Below, in pieces: positions 31,938-42,089 of a stretch of 64,000 nt of DNA (positions within the stretch are counted from its first letter, which is position 1; each line of letters opens with the position of its first letter). This DNA is from Galeopsis tetrahit (Eukaryota; Streptophyta; Magnoliopsida; Lamiales; Lamiaceae), in the NCBI GenBank assembly GCA_963675135.1, contig OY776124.1, forward strand, positions 6,865,001 to 6,929,000, given 5' to 3'. The notes below the pieces were generated by a model. That model was not told the origin of the DNA and ran no database searches. It saw only the letters and a list, made by a program, of their open reading frames with translations. The position numbers and the translations under genes are program-made.

Positions 31938-33569
31938 TCAATCATTATACGGAAAAAACTCTTCATCACCACCACCAATGAAATCCAAGCCGTCGTCATC
32001 TGCCTCTGCATCTGCAGCATTGAAAGGGGGAACTGAACCAACCGGAGCATCGAAATGCGGAGGGGGAACTGGACCAACCGGAGCATCGAAAGGCGGAGGG
32101 GGAACGCTCATCGCCTGTTCAAAACATGTATTTATTTGTTCAGAAGACATCCCCAACGATCGACCCATAGTGTCAGTTAGCTGTCGGAAGTAGTGGTTCA
32201 TCATGTGTACTACGTTCGGGTCCGGAACAGCAGTGGAGGATACAGAGGCCTGCGATGCACGCTGGGACGAACTGGACGACGCAGCTCTCACTGAGCGGCT
32301 CATCCGGCCAAGGCTAAGGACCCGTCCTCGATCAGCCGGGGCAACGTCCAGGTAAATCCGGTTAAGATCAGGCGGAGCGCTGGGCCCGGCTTCAGCAGAA
32401 ACCTGTGTCGTCTCCTCTTCAATCCTCCGGTTCACATCCAACTACATAATTACAAAAAAATTAAATTAATACATAGTTCAATACATTTAATTAATTAAAT
32501 ATTAAAAAAACATCACAATTTAATTACACTTACGTGAAGTTGGGTAGTGCGTCCATATGTGGACGTCTGTGAATCTGGATCAAACGGATGAAGAACGTTC
32601 AACCAATCCACGTGTGTGGGTTCACGCCCAAGTTCCCGCTCCTATTTCGTACCAAAATGAGCATATAAAAATTATTTTATATAATATAATATAAATAATT
32701 GAAATAAATTTAGTGAACACTTACTAGAGCAATTGAGTACTCATACGCGGATCGCCCCCCCCCCCCCCCACCCCGATGCCTTGACATCCCACCTCCCCCA
32801 TCACTTGTACGGTTGGCTCGAGCAATTTCACACTTCCTCATGTACTCCGGGCTACTCCAATACGTGGTCAACGTGTTCCACACGTTGACTCCATTTTCGT
32901 CCACCCCAACGTCTGCACCACGCCACGTTTACGCCAAGCAGTCCTCCAGGTGTACATTATCTCGTTATACCTAGACTGACATGAAGATAGCCAGTGACGG
33001 TGGATATCGTTGTCCGAAAATAACTCCCTATGCCAATAAGCATGTTTCTGCACATATTCGATCAGCATATTTATCAAATAATATATATAATAAATTGTTT
33101 ATTAATATTTAATTGAATGCACTCAAATACCTGGAATTCCTCCCAGTATTCATCCTTTTTCGTCTGCGGCACCTTCAGCCAAGAGTAACCATTCGCAACA
33201 ATCTTGCACGCTGTAATCACCGTAGAGCAAACCTTCGATATCTCATTACCAGGAAGTAAGCTGTGACATTATATATTAAGAAACAAACACATTATAAATT
33301 AAAAAAAAAACCTACAAAAATTGATGCTATTAAATATTGTTAAACCTTAAAATTATTTAATTAATTACTTACTGTACACCCTCAATCCATATTTTCAGTC
33401 TGTGTTCTCGGGCCGGCCGCGTGGGATGTCCACGAGCTGCCGACGACTGAGATGACGGTGGCGAATGCTGTGGAACGGATGCCGACGACGTCAACGTAGC
33501 AGGCTCAACAGGCCTAAGTGAGCCTCTCCTACGTCGAGATCCTGAGGCCCCACTAGCATCTTGACTCAT
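31938..33569 (-). pseudogene. tnpA: TnpA-like (Transposase_24 family) gene, five inferred exons, one 1-nt deletion
   Basis: In CACTA elements this type of protein binds the subterminal motifs and assists transposition. Proposed exons: 33569-33373, 33260-33131, 33047-32725, 32641-32534, 32441-31938, all GT-AG. Exons 1+2, 4 and 5 are multiples of three and open. Exon 3 is 323 nt, one short of a multiple of three. Its first half (KHAYWHRELFSDNDIHRHW) and second half (VNVWNTLTTYWSSPEYMRK) sit in different frames, so a 1-nt loss near 32920-32930 breaks it. The family signature is the YW.S.E..RK.E.A..NR block with a Gly/Arg-rich loop. A C tract of about 13 in that loop (32757-32770) is an obvious slippage site but is in frame here. 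The final exon is Pro/Ser-rich with an acidic end. Confidence 0.78.
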
Positions 33570-34539
33570 CTATTTTAATAAATAAAATTTAAAAGTATAA
33601 TAAATTAGTCAATAATTAATATAGTAATGAAATCAATAATTTTCTATTTTAATTAATAACATTTTAGTAATTTAAGTCAATAATTTCCTAATTTAATCAA
33701 TAACAAAATCACGTTACTAATGAAATCAATAATTTACCATATTTAAATCACGTTACTTAATTTAAACAATAACAATAATTACTATATTTACAACACCTCT
33801 ACTTATAAGAATAATTACTAATTTAATCAACAATAATAACCTAGTTTAATTATAAGAATAATTACTAATTTAATCAACAATAATAACCTAGTTTAATTAT
33901 CAAAACGAACTAACAAAACTACATTATATATTTGAACTAACATACATTAATTAATTACAATTAACCAATAAAAAACATATAATCCACGTACTAACATATA
34001 TTTGAATGAATTATACATATATATTCATCAACTACGTACATGAAATTTTATAATAATTAACATGCAATTTATAACCTCTACTTATAAGAATAATTACTAA
34101 TTTAATCAACAATAATAACCTAGTTTAATTATCAAAACGAACTAACAAAACTACATTATATATTTGAACTAACATACATTAATTAATTACAATTAACCAA
34201 TAAAAAACATATATTTGAATGAATTATACATATATATTCATCAACTACGTACATGAAATTTTATAATAATTAACATGCAATTTATAATAATTAACATGCA
34301 ATTTATAATACAACAACTTAATTAAAATTAATTAAGAAAAAACGTACCGTTTAAATTGAAGAAAATTGGAGTAGATAATCGTAATGCCCTTTGTCGATCA
34401 ATCCACGCACCACGCACAAGAAAATCCACGAACAGGAGACGAACAGGGAGAGGGGGACGAAAGCAAAAAAAATTTTTCCCTTATGGGGGAAGAACTGCCT
34501 CTCTTCGGCAGTTCTTATAAAAAAAAATTTTTTTGGCTA
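33570..34539. repeat. TnpA leader-intron region with a ~280-bp direct duplication
   Basis: 33797-34074 is repeated at 34077-34312, both starting CTTATAAGAATAATTACTAA and ending AACATGCAATTTATAA, with a small internal deletion in the second copy. The first copy itself begins with a ~50-bp tandem duplication. The ATG at 33569 directly follows an acceptor (AAAATAG|ATG), and a donor with GTACGTTTTTT is at 34347. The leader exon upstream contains a perfect 10-bp stem (34490-34499 with 34507-34516). Confidence 0.75.
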
Positions 34540-34905
34540 CCGACGGATATTTCCGTCGGTAGCACACGAATATTTATTAGTCAGTCAAAGCGGTGCGGCT
34601 ACCGAAGGATATTTCCGTCGGTAGCACGCGAATATTAATGTGTCAGTCAAAGCGGGTCGGCTACCGACGGATATTTCCGTCGGCAGTCGAAATTTGAACG
34701 ACCGACGGAAAAAATCTGTCGGCAAGCAAGGCGAAACGACACCGTTTGGCTGCGGAACTAAATTCCGTCGGGAAGTCCGTCGGCCGGTCCCGACGGATCT
34801 TGTATTCCGTCGGGAGTCAGTCGATTCGAGAATTCTGTCGGCGATCCGTCGGTCCGACCGACAGAATGGATTCCGTCGGTAGCCTTCCGTCGGCAAACTC
34901 CGCGT
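34540..34905. repeat. Right subterminal array of CCGACGGA motifs
   Basis: About 20 copies in both orientations. A ~72-bp unit (CGGCTACCGA(C/A)GGATATTT, then TCCGTCGGTAGCACACGAATA-like sequence) repeats about three times from 34537. It lies upstream of the TnpA-like gene. Confidence 0.9.
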
Positions 34906-34916
34906 TTTTTGTAGTG
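34887..34916 (-). repeat. Right terminal inverted repeat of the CACTA element
   Basis: Its complement starts CACTACAAAAAACGCGGAG and runs into TTTGCCGACGGA, matching the left end. Confidence 0.9.
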
Positions 34917-34919
34917 AAA

Positions 34920-35845
34920 ATATTTCAGTATCCAATATACTAAAAAAATGATTTCACATAAAAAAAAATTTAAATGTTCAAAAAAAATAAAAAATACTTC
35001 AGGTTTAAAAAATGGTTGGGTATGAATTGATTTTCAAAATCACTCTAATTTAGTCTACTGGATGAATTTATTAAAATTTTCTACTTATAATTTGACACTA
35101 TTGTTATTAGTTGGGTCAAACGGCTGAGTCGTATGAGCTAACTAGTATCCAGCTCAACACTTCAACCTCCAATTTGAAAACTATGTCCCCACGTGTCATC
35201 ACCATAGAAAGAAGGTCAAACTTAAAGGATTGATGAGTAAATACATTTTTTAGCCACTGTGTTATTGAAATCAAATTTAAATTTCAATAAAATAAAGAAA
35301 ATTATATATATTTATTTTTAATCGAGTTTAAATGAGATTATAATATTTCTATCTCAAATCGGAAATCTGCAATTTGTATCGACTCTTAGCTACTGACAAT
35401 TCACATACAATTATTGAACAATGGTACATACATAAACAATTCCAAATTAAATTAAATTAAATAAAAATTGTACTTTTAAATTTAAAAAAAAAAAACCTAC
35501 TCCCCTCTAGTATCTCCCCCTCTAAAAACTTTCTTCCCACACTAAGCCTCAAATCATTGCCACCCCGGCCACACCTTGTTTATGGCAGATCCACCGCGCC
35601 CGAATCTCCTGTGTTTCCACATATCTACCAACACCGGCCTTCTTAACCTCACAAATCCGCCACCCGGAAAATAGACCAGAAAAAGGTTTGGAACCGACCG
35701 ACCGGTTAGTTTTCAATCTGGTCCTCGGTTCATTAAATTTTTTAATTCTGATTTTCGGTCCGATCCGACCAAATTCAAATTATCTATTGAATTGGTGGAG
35801 TAATTTTAGAAAATTCAAAAACAATTGTTGAAGTAATTTTAGGAT
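34920..35845. other. Intergenic DNA
   Basis: No gene. Mostly AT-rich; 35500-35690 is relatively GC-rich with many CC steps, but no open frame with coding character was found. Confidence 0.5.
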
Positions 35846-36926
35846 CACAAAAACTTATATGCAATATTACATACATGCATTTCAGTCATTCACACACATA
35901 TTCTTTATAAATACACACACAAGCTTAATTCACACACATTTTTTATAAATACACCGACAAGCTTAATTCACACACACATTTTTTTATAAATACACCCACT
36001 GACAGCTCAATTCACACCCACATTTTTTATAAATGCACCCATTGACAGAAATTGAACATGCTCATCTTCTCCGAGCAGTTTTCGATCACCTCAGGCCGCG
36101 GTCGGACGTTGCAATTTACGATGACCTTAATCCTTAAATATTTTATATTTCTTTAAATATTCTTTAATACTAATCATTATGGGTCAATGTTATTTTGTAT
36201 TACGTGCAATAATATATCTTACTACATGCAATAATATATGTTACTATATATTATAATGTGGGTTACTTAATCAATAAAAAAAATATAAAAATATAAAAGA
36301 ATCAACATTACTATATAAAATTGTGTTATTACTACATGTAATAATTTGTTTTACTACATAAAAAATTATATGTTACTACATACTGCAGTTTGAATTACTA
36401 CATTGAATAGACGTTTGTTACTATATGTAACTTTATCAAATGATCTAATATTTTTCGCATCATCCTACAATAAAACATTTTGTATTACAACATGATTATT
36501 GTGTTTACTACATTCAATAATATATGTTACTACATATTATAATGTGAGTTACTACATCAATAAAAACACTAGAAAAAATGTGTTACTAAATAAAAGAATT
36601 TGTATTATTATATAAATAATTTGTGTTATTACTACATAAAATAATGTGTATTACTACATATTACAATTTGAATTACTACATTTAATATCCCGCGTTCGAC
36701 AATAAAATAAAAGACAAAAAAATCACAGAAACGAGTAAAATAAACAGATTAAAAATTTCGAATTAAGCTGTCAGTGGGTGTATTTATAAAAAATGTGTGT
36801 GAATTAAGTTTGTTGGTGTATTTATAAAAAATGTGTGTGTGAATTAAGCTTGTGGGTGTATTTATAAAGAACATGTGTGTGAATGACTGAAATGAATATA
36901 TGCAATATTTCATACAAGACTAGCCC
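35846..36926. mobile_element. Mutator-like foldback (non-autonomous) element
   Basis: Long inverted ends of about 165 bp: 35854-36014 (CTTATATGCAATATTACATA, then repeats of AAGCTTAATTCACACACA) pairs with 36762-36918. Outer ends are CACAAAAA and GGGCTAGT (complement). TTTTAGGATCAC occurs on both sides (35837-35848 and 36927-36938), consistent with a 9-bp Mutator-type target duplication plus 3 further matching bases. No transposase is encoded. Confidence 0.72.
36180..36690. repeat. Array of TTACTACAT motifs inside the foldback element
   Basis: Some 15-20 irregular copies of (T/G)TTACTACAT(A/G)(A/T)(A/T)AAT, spaced about 20-30 bp, all in the same orientation, between the two inverted arms. No coding potential. 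Confidence 0.7.
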
Positions 36927-37067
36927 TTTTAGGATCACCTACAAAACAAATTTAAAATTTAAAACATAAAAATACTATTCAATGTTCTAAAATTATGATC
37001 ACTGTATACAATGACACCTAGCTCATGAAAATAATGTCATCGGTGGAGTGATTTGGGTCTAAATAAT

Positions 37068-37420
37068 TGACTTGATCGATTTTTTGCACTTTTTTACAAC
37101 TATACGATCTCCACAAGCGTATGAGTTTCTTTAAATGGTCTCATGCTACTTTGATTTAAATGCAATAGAGCTGGGCCTCAATTCCACTCTTCAAGCCCAA
37201 TTATTATTTCTTCCTTCTCGTATTATTCCTTCAATTGACTTTACAAAAATTATCGAGGCGTATTTTGCTCTATAAATGCTCATTTTTCCTATAAAAATAA
37301 CAAATCACACATTTTCTCCAAATCAAGTGCAATTAGTCAATTTAATGTAAATTATGCATGAAATCCTATAAAATTATGCAAATCAAATACATGAATTTCA
37401 AGCAATTTTCACACTAATCA
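37068..37420 (-). repeat. 3' LTR of the Athila-like element
   Basis: Plus-strand ends TGACTTGATCG...CACTAATCA. By eye it differs from the other LTR at about 10 of 353 positions, without indels. Confidence 0.9.
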
Positions 37421-37459
37421 ACCCCCCCAAACTTAAAGTGTTGCTCGTCCCCGAGCAAC
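37421..37459 (-). other. Polypurine tract and adjacent 8-bp stem-loop
   Basis: The tract AGTTTGGGGGGGT touches the 3' LTR. Just inside it GTTGCTCG (37440-37447) and CGAGCAAC (37452-37459) form a perfect stem with a 4-nt loop. Confidence 0.75.
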
Positions 37460-37690
37460 GAAAGAAAATAGAACAAGTGGGAAAGGAGGATTGTGAAGGA
37501 ATTCATTCAAGCCAAAATAGATTAAGTGATTGTCAAGTTCCATCAATCTAGTCAAGGCAAGAGGTAGAAAAATCAACAAGTAAATTCACAAGTTATGTTC
37601 AAATCCATGTAAGATCAAGTGCTCAATTCACAATTTTCTCACAAGTAAGTGTATCACTCATCACTCAAAGTGTATATCAAGGAAGTGTAT
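37460..37690. other. 3' non-coding tail of the Athila-like element
   Basis: No gene. Ends at the TGTAT target site (37686-37690) used by copy B. Confidence 0.7.
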
Positions 37691-39358
37691 TGTTGGGATA
37701 TGAATCCTATAAACAATGTTCTAGTTGATGAAAGTATGTTTTGATGGCCAAAAGCAACTTAAAGTTAGTGATATATGTGGTTCTAAGTCATCTTAACTAA
37801 GTCATCTGAATATAAGCTTACTAATCTAATGAGAAACTTGAATTGAGATTACTGATCTTAATGCTAACTGAAGTAAGTTTACTGATCTTATTTGGTAATA
37901 TTAAGAATAAAATTACTGATCTTAACTGAGTCATATGGAATAAGATTACTGATCTGAGTATGGAAACTGAGAATATTTTTAGTGATCTTATATGATATAT
38001 TTGAAATCTGAGTTACTGATCTGATGTACTTATTGATCTGATATGCTTACTGATCTTATAGGTAAGTTACTGATCTTAAATGTTTACTGATCTTAGATAT
38101 TTACTGATCTTATATAAAAGTTATTGAACTTACAAGAGTTACTAATCTTATGAGTTACTGATCTGATATATGAACTGTTAGGAACTAAGCTGATGTTTTG
38201 TATTGTATAGACAGCTTATAGTATAGGACTTAGAAATACTCATCTGTATATAGTTCAGTTGATGTATAGATAGGTTTTATAATTGTAAAGTTGTATTTTG
38301 TTGTAATCAGCAGTGTAAAGTTCAGAACACTAGATTAGGAATAGATTAGATGAAGATCAGAAGACTAATGAAGACTCAGAGGACTACTTCAGAATAAGAA
38401 GACTTCAAAGAAGAGTTGAAGAAGAGCTTAGAAGAAATCTGGAGAAATTTTGAACAGTTTTTGGTTACTGTGCTGATTGAATCAGAAGAGTAAAAATCAG
38501 CAGAGTAAAATCCGAAGAGTAAAAATCAGAACAGTAAGTTACTGTGCTGATTTAGTGAAATTAAAGAATAAGTTTGGAAAGCTTATTTAAAGTGTAACTG
38601 GAGATTTATTGAAGAGATGCTGACTTGGAATAAGAAGGAAGTTACAAAGTCGGTTACAAGAAGAAGTTACAAAAACAGTTTTAGAGTTAGTTGAGAGTTA
38701 GTTCACAAACTGCTAACTGTCATACTAAGTTCTATAAATACTGTATGATCTCCTACTGCTAAAGACTACTGAAGCAATTACTGATCTTAGAGAATTCAAG
38801 AGCAAGTCTACAAGCAAGAACTCACAGAGTTAAAGGAGATTGAAGAAGAAGAAGCCACTGAATTGAAGAGAAGAATCAAAGGCTATTCAAAGAGAAGTTT
38901 TACTTTTCAAGTTTAAGTTTGTATTTTGTAAAACAAGTGTGCTAGTTACTTGTAGAATTACTAGTAGATCGAAGATATACCTGGAGGTATAATCGACAAG
39001 ATCAAAGTCTTAATATTGGGACTCTAAGCCACAAGAAGCTCAAGAAGAGTAATAAAACTTCACAACTGGAGTTGTGAGAGTGGATGTAGACATTTGTCGA
39101 ACCACTATAAAATTCTGTGTTCTTTACTTTACTGTTTGATATTTGTTTGAATTGTTTAACTAAGAACATTAAGAATTAACAAAGATAAAGATCTATAGAA
39201 AAGTTGAGTATAAAGTTAATTGGGCTCATTAGTAATCTGATTATTCCGCATTGTGTATTCTGATATATTGAAAGATTTTTGAAAAGTCTATTCACCCCTC
39301 CCCTCTAGACATTTTCACTAGCTTACTCAATATTATTAACTCAACTTTGGGACCAACA
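37691..39358 (+). repeat. 5' LTR of copy B (1668 bp)
   Basis: TGTTGGGATATG...CCAACA. It contains a TATAAATA box at 38733-38740 and, from 37849 to 38170, about 14 copies of TTACTGATCTTA/TTACTGATCTGA. Compared with the 3' LTR it has an extra 14 bp near 37793 and lacks 16 bp near 38160. Confidence 0.96.
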
Positions 39359-39360
39359 AG

Positions 39361-39372
39361 TGGTATCAGAGC
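39361..39372 (+). other. Primer binding site (initiator tRNA-Met), copy B
   Basis: TGGTATCAGAGC, 2 nt after the LTR end; identical to the site in copy A. Confidence 0.95.
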
Positions 39373-39519
39373 AGTAGTTCATTGGAATGCTGTTTCTTGA
39401 TAACCTTACAGATCTTGAGGGATATTTTACTGATCTTACTGTTATTTCTTGATACTTGTTACTATCTGAATACTTGAAATCTATCTGCTATACTACTAAT
39501 CCTATTTGTCTTATCAAAC

Positions 39520-42075
39520 ATGGATGACACTAATGTGAACAAACTGCCTAAGTTCAAGATTGCAGATTATGACTACTGGAAGCTTAGGATGGAGGCCATC
39601 TTTAGCTCAACCCATGATCTGATGGTGTCTGTGGTGACTGAAGGACCAATTGTCATCATGGTGGAAAACACTGCTGTTCTGGATCCATCTAAACCAGTTG
39701 GAGCACTGGTCCCTAAACCAAGGTCAGAACTGACTTCAGAAGAAATGAAACAAAACAATTTGGATAGTCTTGCCAAGAACTACATTCTACATACCTTACC
39801 AAATGAGTATCTTGGTAAAGTATTAAAATGTAAGACTGCAAAACAGATGTGGGACAAACTGGCTATTCTTTGTGAAGGTACTACACTGATCAAAGAAAGC
39901 AAGTTATCCACTGCTGTCCAAAGGTTTGAATCATTTAAAATGAAGCCAGGAGAATCAATTGATGAGTTAGATACTCGATTTACCAAAATTATGAATGATC
40001 TTGATGTATTAGGAAAGACTTATACTGACAGAGAAGTTAACTTGAGAATCTTGAAAGCCTTGGATGAAAGGTGGAAAATGGTCAAGATGATCATTAAAAC
40101 CACACAAGACATTGATTCTTGGCCAGCAGGAACTATGTTCCAAACACTTAAGGCACATGAGTTTGAGTTAGATGAAGAAGATCCTATTACTGTGATACAT
40201 AAGGATAAGGATGCCTCTAAGGACATAGCTTTCAAAGCCTCTACTTCAAAGGGGTCTAGATCATCTAAGACTAAGGCTTCAAGCATAAAAGATGAACTAG
40301 ATGGTTCTGATCTAAGTCTGAAAGATCAGATGAGCCTTATGATCAAAAGATTTGATAAACTGAACAAGAGGTATGGCAGGTACAAGAGATTCTATAAGGA
40401 AAATAAGGGTTCTAATAACAGGGACTCTTCTGTGAACAGAAGGGATCAAAACTCTTCTGAAAGAAGGGATGAGATCTCTAATGAGAACAGGAGAGATAGG
40501 AACTCATCTGAAAAGAGAGACAGAAAGTATTCTGATAAGAAAGACAGGAACTCAATTGACAAGCATGACAGGAACAGAAAGCATTCTCCTCCTAAAAGAA
40601 CTTCTAACAATCCTGTTTGCTATAATTGTGATAAGCCAGGTCATTATGCTTTTGAATGTCCTGATCTGAGTTCTGAAGATCGAGAAGAAAGGAAAGCCAG
40701 AAGAGATCGAAAATATGCAAAGGGTAAGAAGGCAATGATGGCTTACAATGACTCTGATTCAGAATCAGAAGAGTTACCATCGACTTCATCTGACTACCCC
40801 TCTAGCAATGAAGATGAAGCCTTCATAGCAGATGATGGACTGGCAATGATGGCCAAAATAAATGATGAGGTATCATCTGTTAACTCATTTCAATCTTGTG
40901 ACAATTCTGACACTGATGAAAGTGATGCTGCTGTTAGCAGTGTAGGAAGTAGTCTTCATCATTCCCAAGGAGTGACTGAAGAGGACCTTCTACAAGCTAA
41001 CAAAGCATTCATTGAAATTAGTGATGAGAATATATCTTTAAAGCAAGAAATCATTAGGCTAAAAGAAGCTCAGTCAAAAGTAGATCCTAATATAGCTGTC
41101 ATAAATGCAAGGCTATCAGAAGAGTTGTCTCAACTCCAAGAAAAGTATGCATCCATTGACAAACTATATCAGGGTATGCTTAAAACTCAAGCCAAAGAGA
41201 TTAATGAATTCAATGATTTAAAGATCAAATGTAAAAAACTTGAAGAGCGCAATGGATTCTTAGAATCTGAAGTAGTGAGCCTAGATCGAAAGCTATCTGG
41301 GATGATTAACTCTACTAAGATTAATCAAACAATCTCAGACAGATATAGAGCTCCAAATGATAAAAGAGGAATAGGTACTGATCTGCCTAGTCCATCTACT
41401 TCAGAATTTAAGAACACTAATGGAGATAGTACAAGTTCTTTGCAACTGGATAAAGGAAAAGAACCTATGACTTATGATGATGATCCAAAACTCAAAGTAC
41501 AGTCTAAATACATCCCTCCTACTACCAAGAATGGTAAAATGAAGAATGTATTAAGGCCAGTACAGTCAAGACCATACCAGAAGAGTTATACTCCTCTGAC
41601 CAGATCAGATCAGTCCTGGAATCAGAAGAGACAAACTCAGAACAGTAGGTCAAGACAAGCTCAGGCAAGTTGGGAACAGCCTAGACCTCCTTTTATAAGG
41701 CAGTCTCAGTTGTATTCAACTAAACCTAGGAGATTTGTGCCTCATTATCATAACAAACCTGTTCTTTATCCTCCTCCTTTATCTTATGATATCTATGGAG
41801 AGAAGATACCAAAGCAAATTTATAAGCCTTGTGGTCCACATGCTTTTAGACCATATTCAAACTATTACAGACATACTGATCTTACTGAAAAAGGGATAGA
41901 ACCAAGGAAAGGCTATCTCAGAAAAATAGATCCTAAGTCTGCTGATAATTCTGAACTGGTTAATAAAGTACTGTTCTGTGATAAATTTGGAAGGAAACTG
42001 AAGAGGTCCCACTTATTCAAATCCTCAATGTTCATTTGGGTACCTCTCACTACTAACCCCCAAGGACCCCAATAA
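39520..42075 (+). CDS. gag: Gag polyprotein of copy B
   Basis: 851 aa, starting at the first ATG 147 nt after the primer site. N-terminal copia gag/UBN2 region ~1-240 (YDYWKLRMEAIFSST), then basic Arg/Ser/Asp-rich repeats (RRDQNSSERRDEIS and similar, ~305-355). A CCHC knuckle (CYNCDKPGHYAFEC) lies at ~367-380, followed by an acidic Ser-rich stretch, a coiled-coil-like part ~490-610 and a basic Gln/Pro/Tyr-rich tail. Forms the particle shell and binds RNA. Related to the copy A gag but with clearly diverged sequence, so A and B are different families. It ends with TAA at 42073-42075, 14 nt before the pol frame opens. Confidence 0.93.
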   Translation: MDDTNVNKLPKFKIADYDYWKLRMEAIFSSTHDLMVSVVTEGPIVIMVENTAVLDPSKPVGALVPKPRSELTSEEMKQNNLDSLAKNYILHTLPNEYLGKVLKCKTAKQMWDKLAILCEGTTLIKESKLSTAVQRFESFKMKPGESIDELDTRFTKIMNDLDVLGKTYTDREVNLRILKALDERWKMVKMIIKTTQDIDSWPAGTMFQTLKAHEFELDEEDPITVIHKDKDASKDIAFKASTSKGSRSSKTKASSIKDELDGSDLSLKDQMSLMIKRFDKLNKRYGRYKRFYKENKGSNNRDSSVNRRDQNSSERRDEISNENRRDRNSSEKRDRKYSDKKDRNSIDKHDRNRKHSPPKRTSNNPVCYNCDKPGHYAFECPDLSSEDREERKARRDRKYAKGKKAMMAYNDSDSESEELPSTSSDYPSSNEDEAFIADDGLAMMAKINDEVSSVNSFQSCDNSDTDESDAAVSSVGSSLHHSQGVTEEDLLQANKAFIEISDENISLKQEIIRLKEAQSKVDPNIAVINARLSEELSQLQEKYASIDKLYQGMLKTQAKEINEFNDLKIKCKKLEERNGFLESEVVSLDRKLSGMINSTKINQTISDRYRAPNDKRGIGTDLPSPSTSEFKNTNGDSTSSLQLDKGKEPMTYDDDPKLKVQSKYIPPTTKNGKMKNVLRPVQSRPYQKSYTPLTRSDQSWNQKRQTQNSRSRQAQASWEQPRPPFIRQSQLYSTKPRRFVPHYHNKPVLYPPPLSYDIYGEKIPKQIYKPCGPHAFRPYSNYYRHTDLTEKGIEPRKGYLRKIDPKSADNSELVNKVLFCDKFGRKLKRSHLFKSSMFIWVPLTTNPQGPQ

Positions 42076-42089
42076 ACAAGGGTACCTAA

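Larger units (their letters stand above)
26132..34916 (-). mobile_element. Complete CACTA (En/Spm-type) DNA transposon, 8785 bp
   Basis: The left end is CACTACAAAAAACACGCG; the right end complement is CACTACAAAAAACGCGGAG. Both are flanked by AAA (26129-26131 and 34917-34919), the 3-bp duplication typical of CACTA. Both ends hold dense arrays of CCGACGGA/TCCGTCGG subterminal motifs. Both genes lie on the minus strand: a TnpA-like gene (33569-31938) then a TNP2/TnpD transposase (31130-27219). With all cis ends and an open transposase gene, the element could be mobile if the TnpA-like function is supplied. Confidence 0.95.
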
